The notes under the pieces are model-generated. The model searched no databases, was not told where the DNA came from, and saw only the letters and a list, made by a program, of their open reading frames with translations. Below, one piece after another: positions 1 through 5,841 of a stretch of 5,841 nucleotides of DNA (position 1 is the stretch's first letter; every line of letters begins with the position of its first letter). The position numbers were made by a program, and so were the translations under genes. Source of the DNA: Acidobacteriaceae bacterium (GTDB lineage Bacteria; Acidobacteriota; Terriglobia; Terriglobales; Acidobacteriaceae). The DNA is taken from assembly GCA_003140705.1 (NCBI GenBank), contig PLKU01000431.1, positions 5,647 through 11,487 of the forward strand. Reading direction: 5' to 3'.

Positions 1-1685
1 GAGCTGATGGGGACGCGCTTGTCCTCCTTGTTCAAGTTGGGAATCACGAAGGCGGTTTGGTAGGTGCCGATTCGACCCGTCTCGTCGTCGCGCGCCAGGA
101 ACTTGATCAGATACTTTCCGGGCATCAGAGTGAAGCCGGTGTCGTACTCGATCGGACGACGGGCGAGCTCCACGGCAGTTGCATCGGAGAGCTTGATGTT
201 GACGTTGTCGCGGACGTTGGTGACGGTGATGCCGTCGCCCAGGTCTTTGATCTCGCCTACGAAGTCAATGAGGGTGTGCTCCGCGCCGCCACGCTTGGCG
301 AGGGCGAGTTCACGTCCCGGGATCTTGACCACGATGGGGACGAAGTACTCGGCTCGGTTGAGCTGAAAGTGATCGATCTCCATGGCGATGGAAAGCTCAG
401 TCACCGGATCCTCAAGCATGAGCGCATCTTCAAGCTGACGCTCTTTGTCCACTGAAGTAAACTTGCTGAACTCCTTGTCGGCAAAGTAGCCCTGGCGGTA
501 ATCGAGCTTGGCCGTAGCGTCTTTTGTGAGCGAAACCTTGATACGCCTGAAGTGTCCGTTCTTGGCCATATTCGTGGCGTAATAACCAATCATGTAGTAA
601 TCGGAGATTGACTCCTGGGCATTCACAAGTCCGCGCGTCAGGTCGTTGTTGTCCAGCAGCGCTTTGCCGCCGGTGTCTCCCGCCAGCGCGAACAGCGTGT
701 CCTGCGACTGCTGAAAGTTATTTGTGTTGGCAAGCGCAGCTCCGCCTGTGTACATGCCGGAGTTTCCCGGCGAGCCTTGCGTAGCGTCGCCGAGCGGAGC
801 TTGTGCCACCAGGCCGCGCGCATCGATAGGCCAGAAGGACACTCCAGCCTTGATAGCCGCATCCACTGTGGCGTGTAACTGGGCCTGGTTATCAATGCCA
901 TTCAATCGCAGCCCACTGGCAAAGTAAACCAGCGATTTTTTCTCGTTCAATTGGCCGAGCATCTTGGCTGCGGTCTGCAACGCAGAGAGCTGGCGATCGG
1001 TATTGAACACGTTGAACTCGCTGTCGTCCTGGCCAAAGGCCGCTCCCGTGTCCGCGCTGCTGGCGTCGTCCACACTCTCCGCGGAATCCGGGTTCTCGCC
1101 CACGATCATCGTTTCAAGAATGCTGAGCAGTTTGTTTCTATCAGCGGTGAAGTCCTGCAGAATATCCACGGCCCCGCCCTGGTAGCGAAGAATCGAAACC
1201 ATGTCCACAGTGGTCAACTGCGTTCGAATAAACTTCTGCGCAGCTGAAAGTGCGCGAAGCTGGTCCGCCGGGTACATCGCCGACATGTCAAAGTAAAGTG
1301 CGAGCAGCCTGTGATTCTTGTAGCGTCCGTTCTCCACGGTTTCAGTTGCAAGCTGTGTACGCGCCAGCTTTTTGTAGACCTTGATGTCTTCGCTGTCTGG
1401 TTTTGCGACGGGCAGGGGCGCCGCAAGGGCTGACAGCGCCTGGTGCTCGCAGAAACTGATCGACTGAGGCACACCGTCTTCGGTCAGCGCAAAGTCCTTG
1501 GCGGTAAGCCCCTGAACTGGCTTCCCATCCTTGTCTTTCACCACTACCGCTTCCACCACCAGCTGCACCTTTACTGAGAGGGTAAAGTTATCCCCTGTGC
1601 CCGCGGGCTTGTTCTGCCCGATCTGTTGCGCGCCGGCGAGAGCGGCGGCGATAAAGATTACGGCGAGGCTGGTTAGGTTGCGCAT
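1..1685 (-). CDS. Acidobacterial VWFA-related domain protein, secreted (3' end cut by window edge)
   Basis: This frame is open from ATG at 1685 to the left edge without a stop: 561 complete codons, C-terminus missing. Residues 1-19 form a signal peptide (hydrophobic LAVIFIAAALAGA, likely cut before QQ), so the protein is exported. Residues 40-80 carry the family's leading module (VEAVVVKDKDGKPVQGLTAKDF, then EDG). The von Willebrand A domain spans about 126-370, with first strand LLALYFDMSAM, a family-typical segment DYYMIGYY at 362-369, and LDYRQGYF at 394-401. Residues 425-550 look like a beta-rich C-terminal module (EYFVPIVVKIPG, YDTGFTLMPGKY). The metal-site (MIDAS) motif is D133-x-S135-x-M137 rather than DxSxS, and the usual TDG is ASG at 256-258, so metal binding is doubtful. 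An acidic stretch lies at 196-224. The start follows the receptor stop after one base, with GAGG seven bases upstream, suggesting coupling. Such domains usually mediate protein-protein contacts; the partner is unknown. The family call is firm, the function is not. Confidence 0.93.
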   Translation of the reverse strand, partial: MRNLTSLAVIFIAAALAGAQQIGQNKPAGTGDNFTLSVKVQLVVEAVVVKDKDGKPVQGLTAKDFALTEDGVPQSISFCEHQALSALAAPLPVAKPDSEDIKVYKKLARTQLATETVENGRYKNHRLLALYFDMSAMYPADQLRALSAAQKFIRTQLTTVDMVSILRYQGGAVDILQDFTADRNKLLSILETMIVGENPDSAESVDDASSADTGAAFGQDDSEFNVFNTDRQLSALQTAAKMLGQLNEKKSLVYFASGLRLNGIDNQAQLHATVDAAIKAGVSFWPIDARGLVAQAPLGDATQGSPGNSGMYTGGAALANTNNFQQSQDTLFALAGDTGGKALLDNNDLTRGLVNAQESISDYYMIGYYATNMAKNGHFRRIKVSLTKDATAKLDYRQGYFADKEFSKFTSVDKERQLEDALMLEDPVTELSIAMEIDHFQLNRAEYFVPIVVKIPGRELALAKRGGAEHTLIDFVGEIKDLGDGITVTNVRDNVNIKLSDATAVELARRPIEYDTGFTLMPGKYLIKFLARDDETGRIGTYQTAFVIPNLNKEDKRVPIS

Positions 1686-1686
1686 C

Positions 1687-4600
1687 TCAGAACCTCAGCC
1701 TGATCGTTGTCTGCAAACTGCGCATGGGATTCGCGGCAGCGGGCAATCCAAACTGTGTGCTGTTGACGGTGGTAATCCACCCTGTGAAAACGCCGTGGTT
1801 TAACAGGTTGGTCGCGTCTACCCGTGCGATCAGGTAGATCTTCGTGTTGGGCCGAAACGTCCTCTCCAGCGAAGTATCGAGCGTGAACTGGCCGGGCCCC
1901 GTAATCGAGTCTCTGCCCGCGGTTCCCCATTGCCCAGTGAGCGGCGCGGTGTATGCCGCCGCATTCAAATGCACGTTCCCCGCACCGGAATAGATCGGCG
2001 CACCCGTCAGTGTCGGTCGAATCGTGCCCGTAAATCCGGTGCCTTGAACTGCAGCCGGGTAACTGGGAGTTTCAGGCATGCCGGTCCCGAATGTTATCTG
2101 CGTCAGGATGGTCCACTCCTTGATCAGTCTCCCCGCCCATCCTTTCATCAAGTCTCCACCGCGCAGTCCCTGGCCACTCGTGTATTGAGCCAGCACATTG
2201 ATCAGGTTGCGCTGGTCAAACGTGGAAAGAGATCGCTCCGCCTTCAGGTTGAGCCAGTTTTGCGCAATGGCCGTCGCCGCAGGAGGTGAATCGCTCGCAC
2301 CAGCAGCCACATGTCCCTGCCCACCTAATGAGGCGTCGTCGTCAATCGACTTCGAATACGTGTAAAGCAGCGATGCCGTAAAGCCGTTGCGCAGTCTTCG
2401 TCGCAGTTGTAATTGGCCGGACTCGCGCGTCGAGTCACCGCCAGAAGTTCGATACTCAAAGTCCACTGGGCAACTGGGACAAGGGCTGACCGCACCGATT
2501 GGATAGGTATTGGGCAGAAACTCCTGCACGCCATGTGTCCCTTTGGAACCAAGGTATGTCGCGGTCATCTGCATTGCCCACGGCAGGTCCCGTTGCACGG
2601 CAAGATTCCACGTCTGTAGATATCCCACGCGAAAATTCGGATCTACGGCGAAATTATCGGGATTCGAAGCGGAACAGGAGTTGAATCCATTCGCCAGCGT
2701 AAGCGGACATGCAGCGCTGTTCTGCGCCAAGAGGCTGGTCGAGAGCGGCGCCTGCTGAGCAAGTTGCAGCGCTGGCGCCAGGTAGACCGACGTGTCGTCA
2801 TAGATGCCATACCCCGCTCGCACCACCACAGTTGAAGCGGGAATGGGTCGCCATGAAATCCCGATGCGCGGCTCCAGCCCGAGCCAGTCCGGCCGTATCA
2901 GGGAGCTGGGATAGTGCGTGCCGGTCACGGGGCCCACAGGATCGCTGCCCACAACCGGCGCAGTTGCGGTAAAGTTCGGCGCGATGTCGAGATTCACCAG
3001 CCGTCCATGAAGCTCTGTCATTGGTGCACCAAACTCCCAACGCATCCCTGCGTTGATAGTCAGCACCGACAGGACGCGCCAGTCATCGGTCGCGTAAGCG
3101 TCGCTCACGGGCTCGCGAAAATACTTGTCGGCGTTTCCATAAGCAATTGCACTCGTATCCGGCACTCCCAGCAAAAAGTCGGCGAGGTCTGACCCGCTTG
3201 TCGCCGTGCTGCCCGCAGGTCCCGCCGTGGCCGCGCCCGTAAATGTAAAAGTTCCTCGCGGGTTCTGCTCAAAGAAGTCGTTATATTGCTGCTCACGGAA
3301 ATCGCCGCCGATCGTGATGTTGTGATGACCGCGATAGATGGCGGCGGACCCTGAAAATGCATCGGTCCGATTGCGATTGAAGGAGCTGTTGGCATCACTC
3401 AGTCCGGCAATGCCGCTTGAAAAGTCGAGCGCCGGTGGACCCCAGTCGGCCGGGTCCTGGTAGTCGCCGCTGATGCCCGCGTCTCCCGCAACATTTTCAT
3501 GATTCTCAAACTCAGGCACGATCCGCGTGCTCAGTCGGCTGAACTTATAGCTGGTATTCAGAAACAAGTGTTGGTTGAATCGGTGCAACCAGTTCACGGT
3601 TGTATTCATGCCCAGCGTATCGGTTGTATCCACAAAACCGAACAAGTTCTCGTTGCCCGCTCGTATGCTCTGCAGGTTGAAGCTCCCTGAGAGTTGGTCT
3701 TTGCGGCCGATCGTCTTGTCCATGTGCGTTTGAAACATGTCCTGGTGGCTGCTGTTCAGCACCGGCACCTGGTAGTTGTAGTCCGGGGCCCCGGTGATAT
3801 TCGGCATCGGGTAGAGCGCCAGCAGCGCCTGTGCCCGCGTGCTCACCGGAAACGTGTTGCTCACAAACGGCAACCCCGTCGCGGGATTGTAGACCGTCAC
3901 CGGCTGGCCAAGCGCATTCAACAGCCCTGCCAGATTCCCAGCGCGCTCTGCGCCCGTGGGCACAATCCCTGACACAATCGCCGCGGTGTGGTCGCGCGTC
4001 CACTGGTAGCCAACAAAAAAGTTCGGTCCGCGCGGCAGCACGTGCGGAATCTTTATCGGACCGCCGAACGAAACGATCCCCGTGATGCGGTCGTACATCG
4101 CCTTGGGCGTGTCGAATCCGCTCAACGAATACGGGCGCGCATCGAGAGCGGAGTTGTTGAGAACCGCGGCAAACCCGCCGGTATAGAGACTCTTGCTGTT
4201 CGGCCTTCTATTCCCGAAAGCCTGGTCAAGCGAGTATTGGCTGGTCGCCGCATTGTTCACGCTGCCATTGACCAGAAAGCCGTCAGAGGACTGCTGGCTC
4301 TGTTCCTCTGTCGGTTTTGGAATTTCAGGCCCAGCCGTGGCGGGGGATCCATCAGCCTTCTTCGCCGGCGCCGGCGGTATCAAGGTCGGTGGCAGACTCG
4401 GCGGAGCTTGCGTCAACTTGGTGCGCGCCATCAGTTGATCCACCGGCAGCAATGTCAACTCCCACTTGCCCGGGGCCGTCTGCGGTGCGACCGTTACATC
4501 TGCCTCGATCGTCGTGAAGCACTGCATCTCGATTTTGATCTTCCACGGCCCATCCGCCAGGTCCGGAAAATCGTAGAGGCCACCTTGATCAGTCACGATG

Positions 4601-4761
4601 CTCACTTTCTTCTCTCCTTGCGTCGCGGTCACTGTTGCCCCAGGTACTGGTAACCCGCCGAACGTAACTTGCCCGTGATACTCCGAAGCCGTGGCCATGC
4701 GGGAAGCGCAGAGGCTCACCAGAACACACAAGAGCAAGATTGTGGCAAAGCGCCGCGCCAT
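1687..4761 (-). CDS. Oar-like TonB-dependent outer-membrane receptor with N-terminal carboxypeptidase-regulatory-like domain
   Basis: The product is 1024 aa from this start, normal for large acidobacterial Oar-like receptors. Residues 1-25 are a signal peptide (MARR, hydrophobic core, cut after ATA). Residues 27-105 form the carboxypeptidase-regulatory-like fold (YHGQVTFGGLPVPGATVTAT; VTDQGGLYDFPDLADG). A Pro/Ala linker covers about 119-150. A short plug-like region follows (GFLVNGSVNNAATSQYSL near 161-178; NNSALDARPYSL near 202-213). The rest is beta-barrel, with the subfamily signature YNPATGLPF at 291-299 and YPMPN at 317-321, ending in TTIRLRF with a terminal Phe, as expected of a barrel assembly signal. 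No clear TonB box was recognised. Four cysteines at 685, 696, 761 and 764 (the last two in CPSCP) could form disulfides in exposed loops. An in-frame ATG at 4800 would add 13 residues and overlap the upstream gene by 19 bases, but it has no ribosome binding site; ATG 4761 has GGAG seven bases upstream. The receptor presumably imports or displays a ligand at the outer membrane; the substrate cannot be told from sequence. Confidence 0.93.
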   Translation of the reverse strand: MARRFATILLLCVLVSLCASRMATASEYHGQVTFGGLPVPGATVTATQGEKKVSIVTDQGGLYDFPDLADGPWKIKIEMQCFTTIEADVTVAPQTAPGKWELTLLPVDQLMARTKLTQAPPSLPPTLIPPAPAKKADGSPATAGPEIPKPTEEQSQQSSDGFLVNGSVNNAATSQYSLDQAFGNRRPNSKSLYTGGFAAVLNNSALDARPYSLSGFDTPKAMYDRITGIVSFGGPIKIPHVLPRGPNFFVGYQWTRDHTAAIVSGIVPTGAERAGNLAGLLNALGQPVTVYNPATGLPFVSNTFPVSTRAQALLALYPMPNITGAPDYNYQVPVLNSSHQDMFQTHMDKTIGRKDQLSGSFNLQSIRAGNENLFGFVDTTDTLGMNTTVNWLHRFNQHLFLNTSYKFSRLSTRIVPEFENHENVAGDAGISGDYQDPADWGPPALDFSSGIAGLSDANSSFNRNRTDAFSGSAAIYRGHHNITIGGDFREQQYNDFFEQNPRGTFTFTGAATAGPAGSTATSGSDLADFLLGVPDTSAIAYGNADKYFREPVSDAYATDDWRVLSVLTINAGMRWEFGAPMTELHGRLVNLDIAPNFTATAPVVGSDPVGPVTGTHYPSSLIRPDWLGLEPRIGISWRPIPASTVVVRAGYGIYDDTSVYLAPALQLAQQAPLSTSLLAQNSAACPLTLANGFNSCSASNPDNFAVDPNFRVGYLQTWNLAVQRDLPWAMQMTATYLGSKGTHGVQEFLPNTYPIGAVSPCPSCPVDFEYRTSGGDSTRESGQLQLRRRLRNGFTASLLYTYSKSIDDDASLGGQGHVAAGASDSPPAATAIAQNWLNLKAERSLSTFDQRNLINVLAQYTSGQGLRGGDLMKGWAGRLIKEWTILTQITFGTGMPETPSYPAAVQGTGFTGTIRPTLTGAPIYSGAGNVHLNAAAYTAPLTGQWGTAGRDSITGPGQFTLDTSLERTFRPNTKIYLIARVDATNLLNHGVFTGWITTVNSTQFGLPAAANPMRSLQTTIRLRF
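1693..1696 (-). promoter_or_regulatory. Ribosome binding site of the VWA gene, inside the receptor's last codons
   Basis: The minus strand reads GAGG here, seven bases before the ATG at 1685. It lies within the final codons of the receptor gene, whose TGA (1689-1687) is one base from that ATG. This supports the chosen start and suggests that ribosomes finishing the receptor can reinitiate on the VWA gene. Confidence 0.65.
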
Positions 4762-4768
4762 CCCGTGA

Positions 4769-4772
4769 CTCC
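4769..4772 (-). promoter_or_regulatory. Ribosome binding site that decides the receptor start
   Basis: The minus strand reads GGAG (within GTTGGAGT) seven bases before ATG 4761. No comparable purine-rich site precedes the alternative ATG at 4800, where the upstream bases are AATCATGTTGA. The site falls in the 20-base gap after the stop of the upstream gene, which favours the shorter receptor with a compact signal peptide. Confidence 0.6.
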
Positions 4773-4781
4773 AACTTGAAT

Positions 4782-5681
4782 TCAGTTTTCTGAAGGCCAT
4801 TCAACATGATTGATCACAAGGGCCTCCACCTTGGCTTTCGTCGATTCCAGTTTCAACCCAAGCTGCTCCTGAATTGCCGTCAAGATCGAAGGCCCCGCGG
4901 ACTCCTGTGTCGCGCTGGTGCCCGGCCCCTGGCTCGCACTGTTCGCGCTCGACATCGCTGCGCGAGTCGAATCCAGCGTCCAGTTCAAAGTAAAGTCATA
5001 ACTTCCCGCCAGCCCGGTCTCGTCGACCACCACACGCCCACCGATGTCGTCTCTTCCCGACAACCAATTTGTAAACAGCGCCATCGACACTGCGCGCGCC
5101 GCCAGTGCACCTCTCGATCCCCCACTCAGAGTCGGCATGTGCTGCATCTGTGGCTCCAGCGAAACATCCACCCGCGTCAACTTTGGACCACTCTTTGCCA
5201 CCACCAATGCAAAGACCGGAAGCTCCTTCATCTGCTGGCTGCTTTGAAGCTTGAATCGATCTGCAAGCAGCGATTGCATCATCATTCGATATTGTTCGAA
5301 CCTCATATCGGGAATCATGGTCTTCATTGCTTCCACTTGCGAATCCGCGACCTCGGCGTCGATGTCGAAGCGCTCCGTCCCAATCCAGCCAGGTTCTTTG
5401 GGAAGCTGGTCGTCCGACTTGATGTTGTAAGCAAACCGGATCAGTGCGGTGACCGTGCCGTTCTCCACTCTGAATCTCGTGGGAGAGATCATGAAATTGA
5501 GCAGGGTGCTGTCGGACTTACTCGGCCTGATCGACGCCACTTCAAACGCTGGCAACTGGGCCGTGGCATTGAGGCTCTGTGGCGGAGGCACGCTCGCCTG
5601 ACCCAGTGCACACTCCGCGACAAGGGCCACGAATCCCACCGTTCTCAACAAAGAGTCTTTGCCTCGCATCAAAATGGTCAT
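4782..5681 (-). CDS. TIGR03435 / DUF3738 family secreted protein of unknown function
   Basis: The 299-aa protein matches the acidobacterial 'soil-associated' family from end to end. Seen motifs are FEVASIRPS at 46-54, RFRVENGTVTALIRFAY near 69-85, WIGTERFDIDAE at 99-110, LLADRFKL at 138-145, ELPVFALVVAKSGPKL at 153-168, VVVDETGLAGSYDFTLNW at 217-234, EQLGLKLES at 272-280, and the terminal VINHVEWPSEN. Length is ordinary and nothing looks broken. Residues 1-29 are an export signal (RGKDSLLR then TVGFVALVAECALG). The Cys at 24 is preceded by Glu, so a lipoprotein is unlikely. A Ser/Ala/Gly-rich, probably disordered stretch lies at 242-263. The family is highly duplicated in Acidobacteriota and has no established biochemical role; none is proposed here. 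It is the first visible gene of the likely operon, 20 bases ahead of the receptor. The start could also be Met5 (5669): the GAGAGG upstream is only two bases from Met1 but fourteen from Met5. Confidence 0.93.
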   Translation of the reverse strand: MTILMRGKDSLLRTVGFVALVAECALGQASVPPPQSLNATAQLPAFEVASIRPSKSDSTLLNFMISPTRFRVENGTVTALIRFAYNIKSDDQLPKEPGWIGTERFDIDAEVADSQVEAMKTMIPDMRFEQYRMMMQSLLADRFKLQSSQQMKELPVFALVVAKSGPKLTRVDVSLEPQMQHMPTLSGGSRGALAARAVSMALFTNWLSGRDDIGGRVVVDETGLAGSYDFTLNWTLDSTRAAMSSANSASQGPGTSATQESAGPSILTAIQEQLGLKLESTKAKVEALVINHVEWPSEN

Positions 5682-5683
5682 GA

Positions 5684-5689
5684 CCTCTC
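5684..5689 (-). promoter_or_regulatory. Probable ribosome binding site of the TIGR03435-type gene
   Basis: The minus strand reads GAGAGG, followed by TC and then ATG 5681. The spacing is unusually short for Met1, although the first GAG of the run sits five bases away. For the in-frame ATG at 5669 the gap is fourteen bases, which is long. The site is purine-rich enough to be real but does not settle the start. Confidence 0.4.
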
Positions 5690-5734
5690 AAGAGAATAAC
5701 TGCCAATGCCGCCGGACAATAAGACTTCGCGTGA

Positions 5735-5752
5735 TGTCTCTAACTTAAGACA
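5735..5752. promoter_or_regulatory. Candidate operator: short inverted repeat upstream of the operon
   Basis: TGTCT (5735-5739) and AGACA (5748-5752) form a perfect 5-base dyad separated by eight bases, centred about 62 bases before ATG 5681. The hexamer TAAGAC also occurs twice on the plus strand, at 5720-5725 and 5746-5751, 26 bases apart, the second copy overlapping the dyad. The geometry fits a dimeric repressor site, but arms this short arise by chance and no known operator was recognised. Confidence 0.25.
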
Positions 5753-5841
5753 ATCGCCCGCTCCCCGTTGTTCCTGTGACCAACCATTTGTTTGCGGACT
5801 TGATGCGCGGCATCGCCACGCTATTGACTGCTGCATAAATA

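Larger units (their letters stand above)
5682..5841. other. Leader / intergenic region upstream of the operon
   Basis: These 160 bases hold no gene that I can support on either strand. The region should contain the operon's promoter if the TIGR03435-type gene is the first in the transcript. I found no convincing -35/-10 pair on the minus strand with normal spacing. The only ordered signal is the dyad at 5735-5752 with nearby TAAGAC repeats. A gene ending on the minus strand beyond the right edge cannot be excluded. Confidence 0.5.

Noticed and set aside
57..455. A 132-codon plus-strand frame (MVGADSTRLVV...) opposite the VWA gene
   Set aside because: The minus-strand frame is continuously open from 1685 to the edge and matches the VWFA-related family here, so the plus-strand frame is a shadow.
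3783..3794. Perfect 12-base palindrome CCGGGGCCCCGG
   Set aside because: It lies within receptor codons for Thr-Gly-Ala-Pro and has no partner copies or regulatory context.
4363..4376. Perfect 14-base palindrome CGCCGGCGCCGGCG
   Set aside because: It falls on Pro-Pro-Ala-Pro-Ala codons of the receptor linker (CCG/GCG runs), so codon choice explains it; no U-tract or other sign of a terminator.
3988..4653. A 221-codon plus-strand open frame opposite the receptor N-terminal region
   Set aside because: It is Arg-rich and lacks any domain, and it lies opposite well-matched signal peptide, regulatory-like and plug coding sequence; a shadow frame.
4806..5699. A 297-codon plus-strand open frame covering almost the whole TIGR03435-type gene
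   Set aside because: Its translation is Arg/His/Gln/Leu-rich with no recognisable motif, while the opposite strand matches a known family along its full length. It is an antisense shadow.
5824..5829. TTGACT as a plus-strand -35 box near the right edge
   Set aside because: The matching -10 would lie outside the window, so it cannot be judged.
5776..5838. Plus-strand 20-codon GTG frame ending TAA
   Set aside because: It has no ribosome binding site and no recognisable sequence, and its length is within chance expectation.
5745..5840. Second minus-strand frame open from the right edge, ending TAA at 5745-5747 (…IKSANKWLVTGTTGSGRLS)
   Set aside because: Only about 31 codons are visible and no family is recognisable; it may be a real C-terminus or chance, so it is not called.
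5678..5841. Minus-strand frame open from the right edge to TGA overlapping the TIGR03435-type start as ATGA, which could be the end of an upstream gene
   Set aside because: The 53-residue translation (ending GGIGSYSLERS) resembles nothing known, and its third codon positions are much less GC-rich than in the real genes. Sequence beyond the edge would be needed.

Overview
The window reads as chromosomal DNA from an Acidobacteriota bacterium, probably of the Terriglobia/'Solibacter' type. Three protein families that are strongly expanded in that phylum lie side by side: a TIGR03435/DUF3738 'soil-associated' protein, a large Oar-like TonB-dependent receptor with an N-terminal carboxypeptidase-regulatory-like domain, and an 'acidobacterial VWFA-related' protein (TIGR03436-like). 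Assignments come from reading translated motifs; no database search was possible, and no genus is claimed. The DNA looks moderately GC-rich throughout, with no compositional break suggesting an island.

Layout: every convincing gene is on the minus strand, so transcription runs from right to left. 5682-5841 is a leader or intergenic stretch with a short dyad (5735-5752) and no convincing gene. 4782-5681 is the TIGR03435-type secreted protein. After 20 bases, 1687-4761 is the outer-membrane receptor. After a single base, a VWA-domain protein starts at 1685 and runs off the left edge with no stop in the window (561 codons visible). The spacing (20 bases, then 1 base with a TGA-G-ATG junction) makes one transcript and translational coupling very likely.

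How the genes may work together: all three products carry N-terminal export signals. The middle one should be a 22-strand-type outer-membrane barrel. The other two should be periplasmic or surface-exposed. The TIGR03435 family has no established biochemical role, and the VWA protein has a degenerate metal site. A joint cell-envelope function (ligand uptake or surface display with accessory binding proteins) is therefore inference from gene order, not a demonstrated pathway. There is no RNA gene, mobile element, CRISPR array or convincing terminator in the window.
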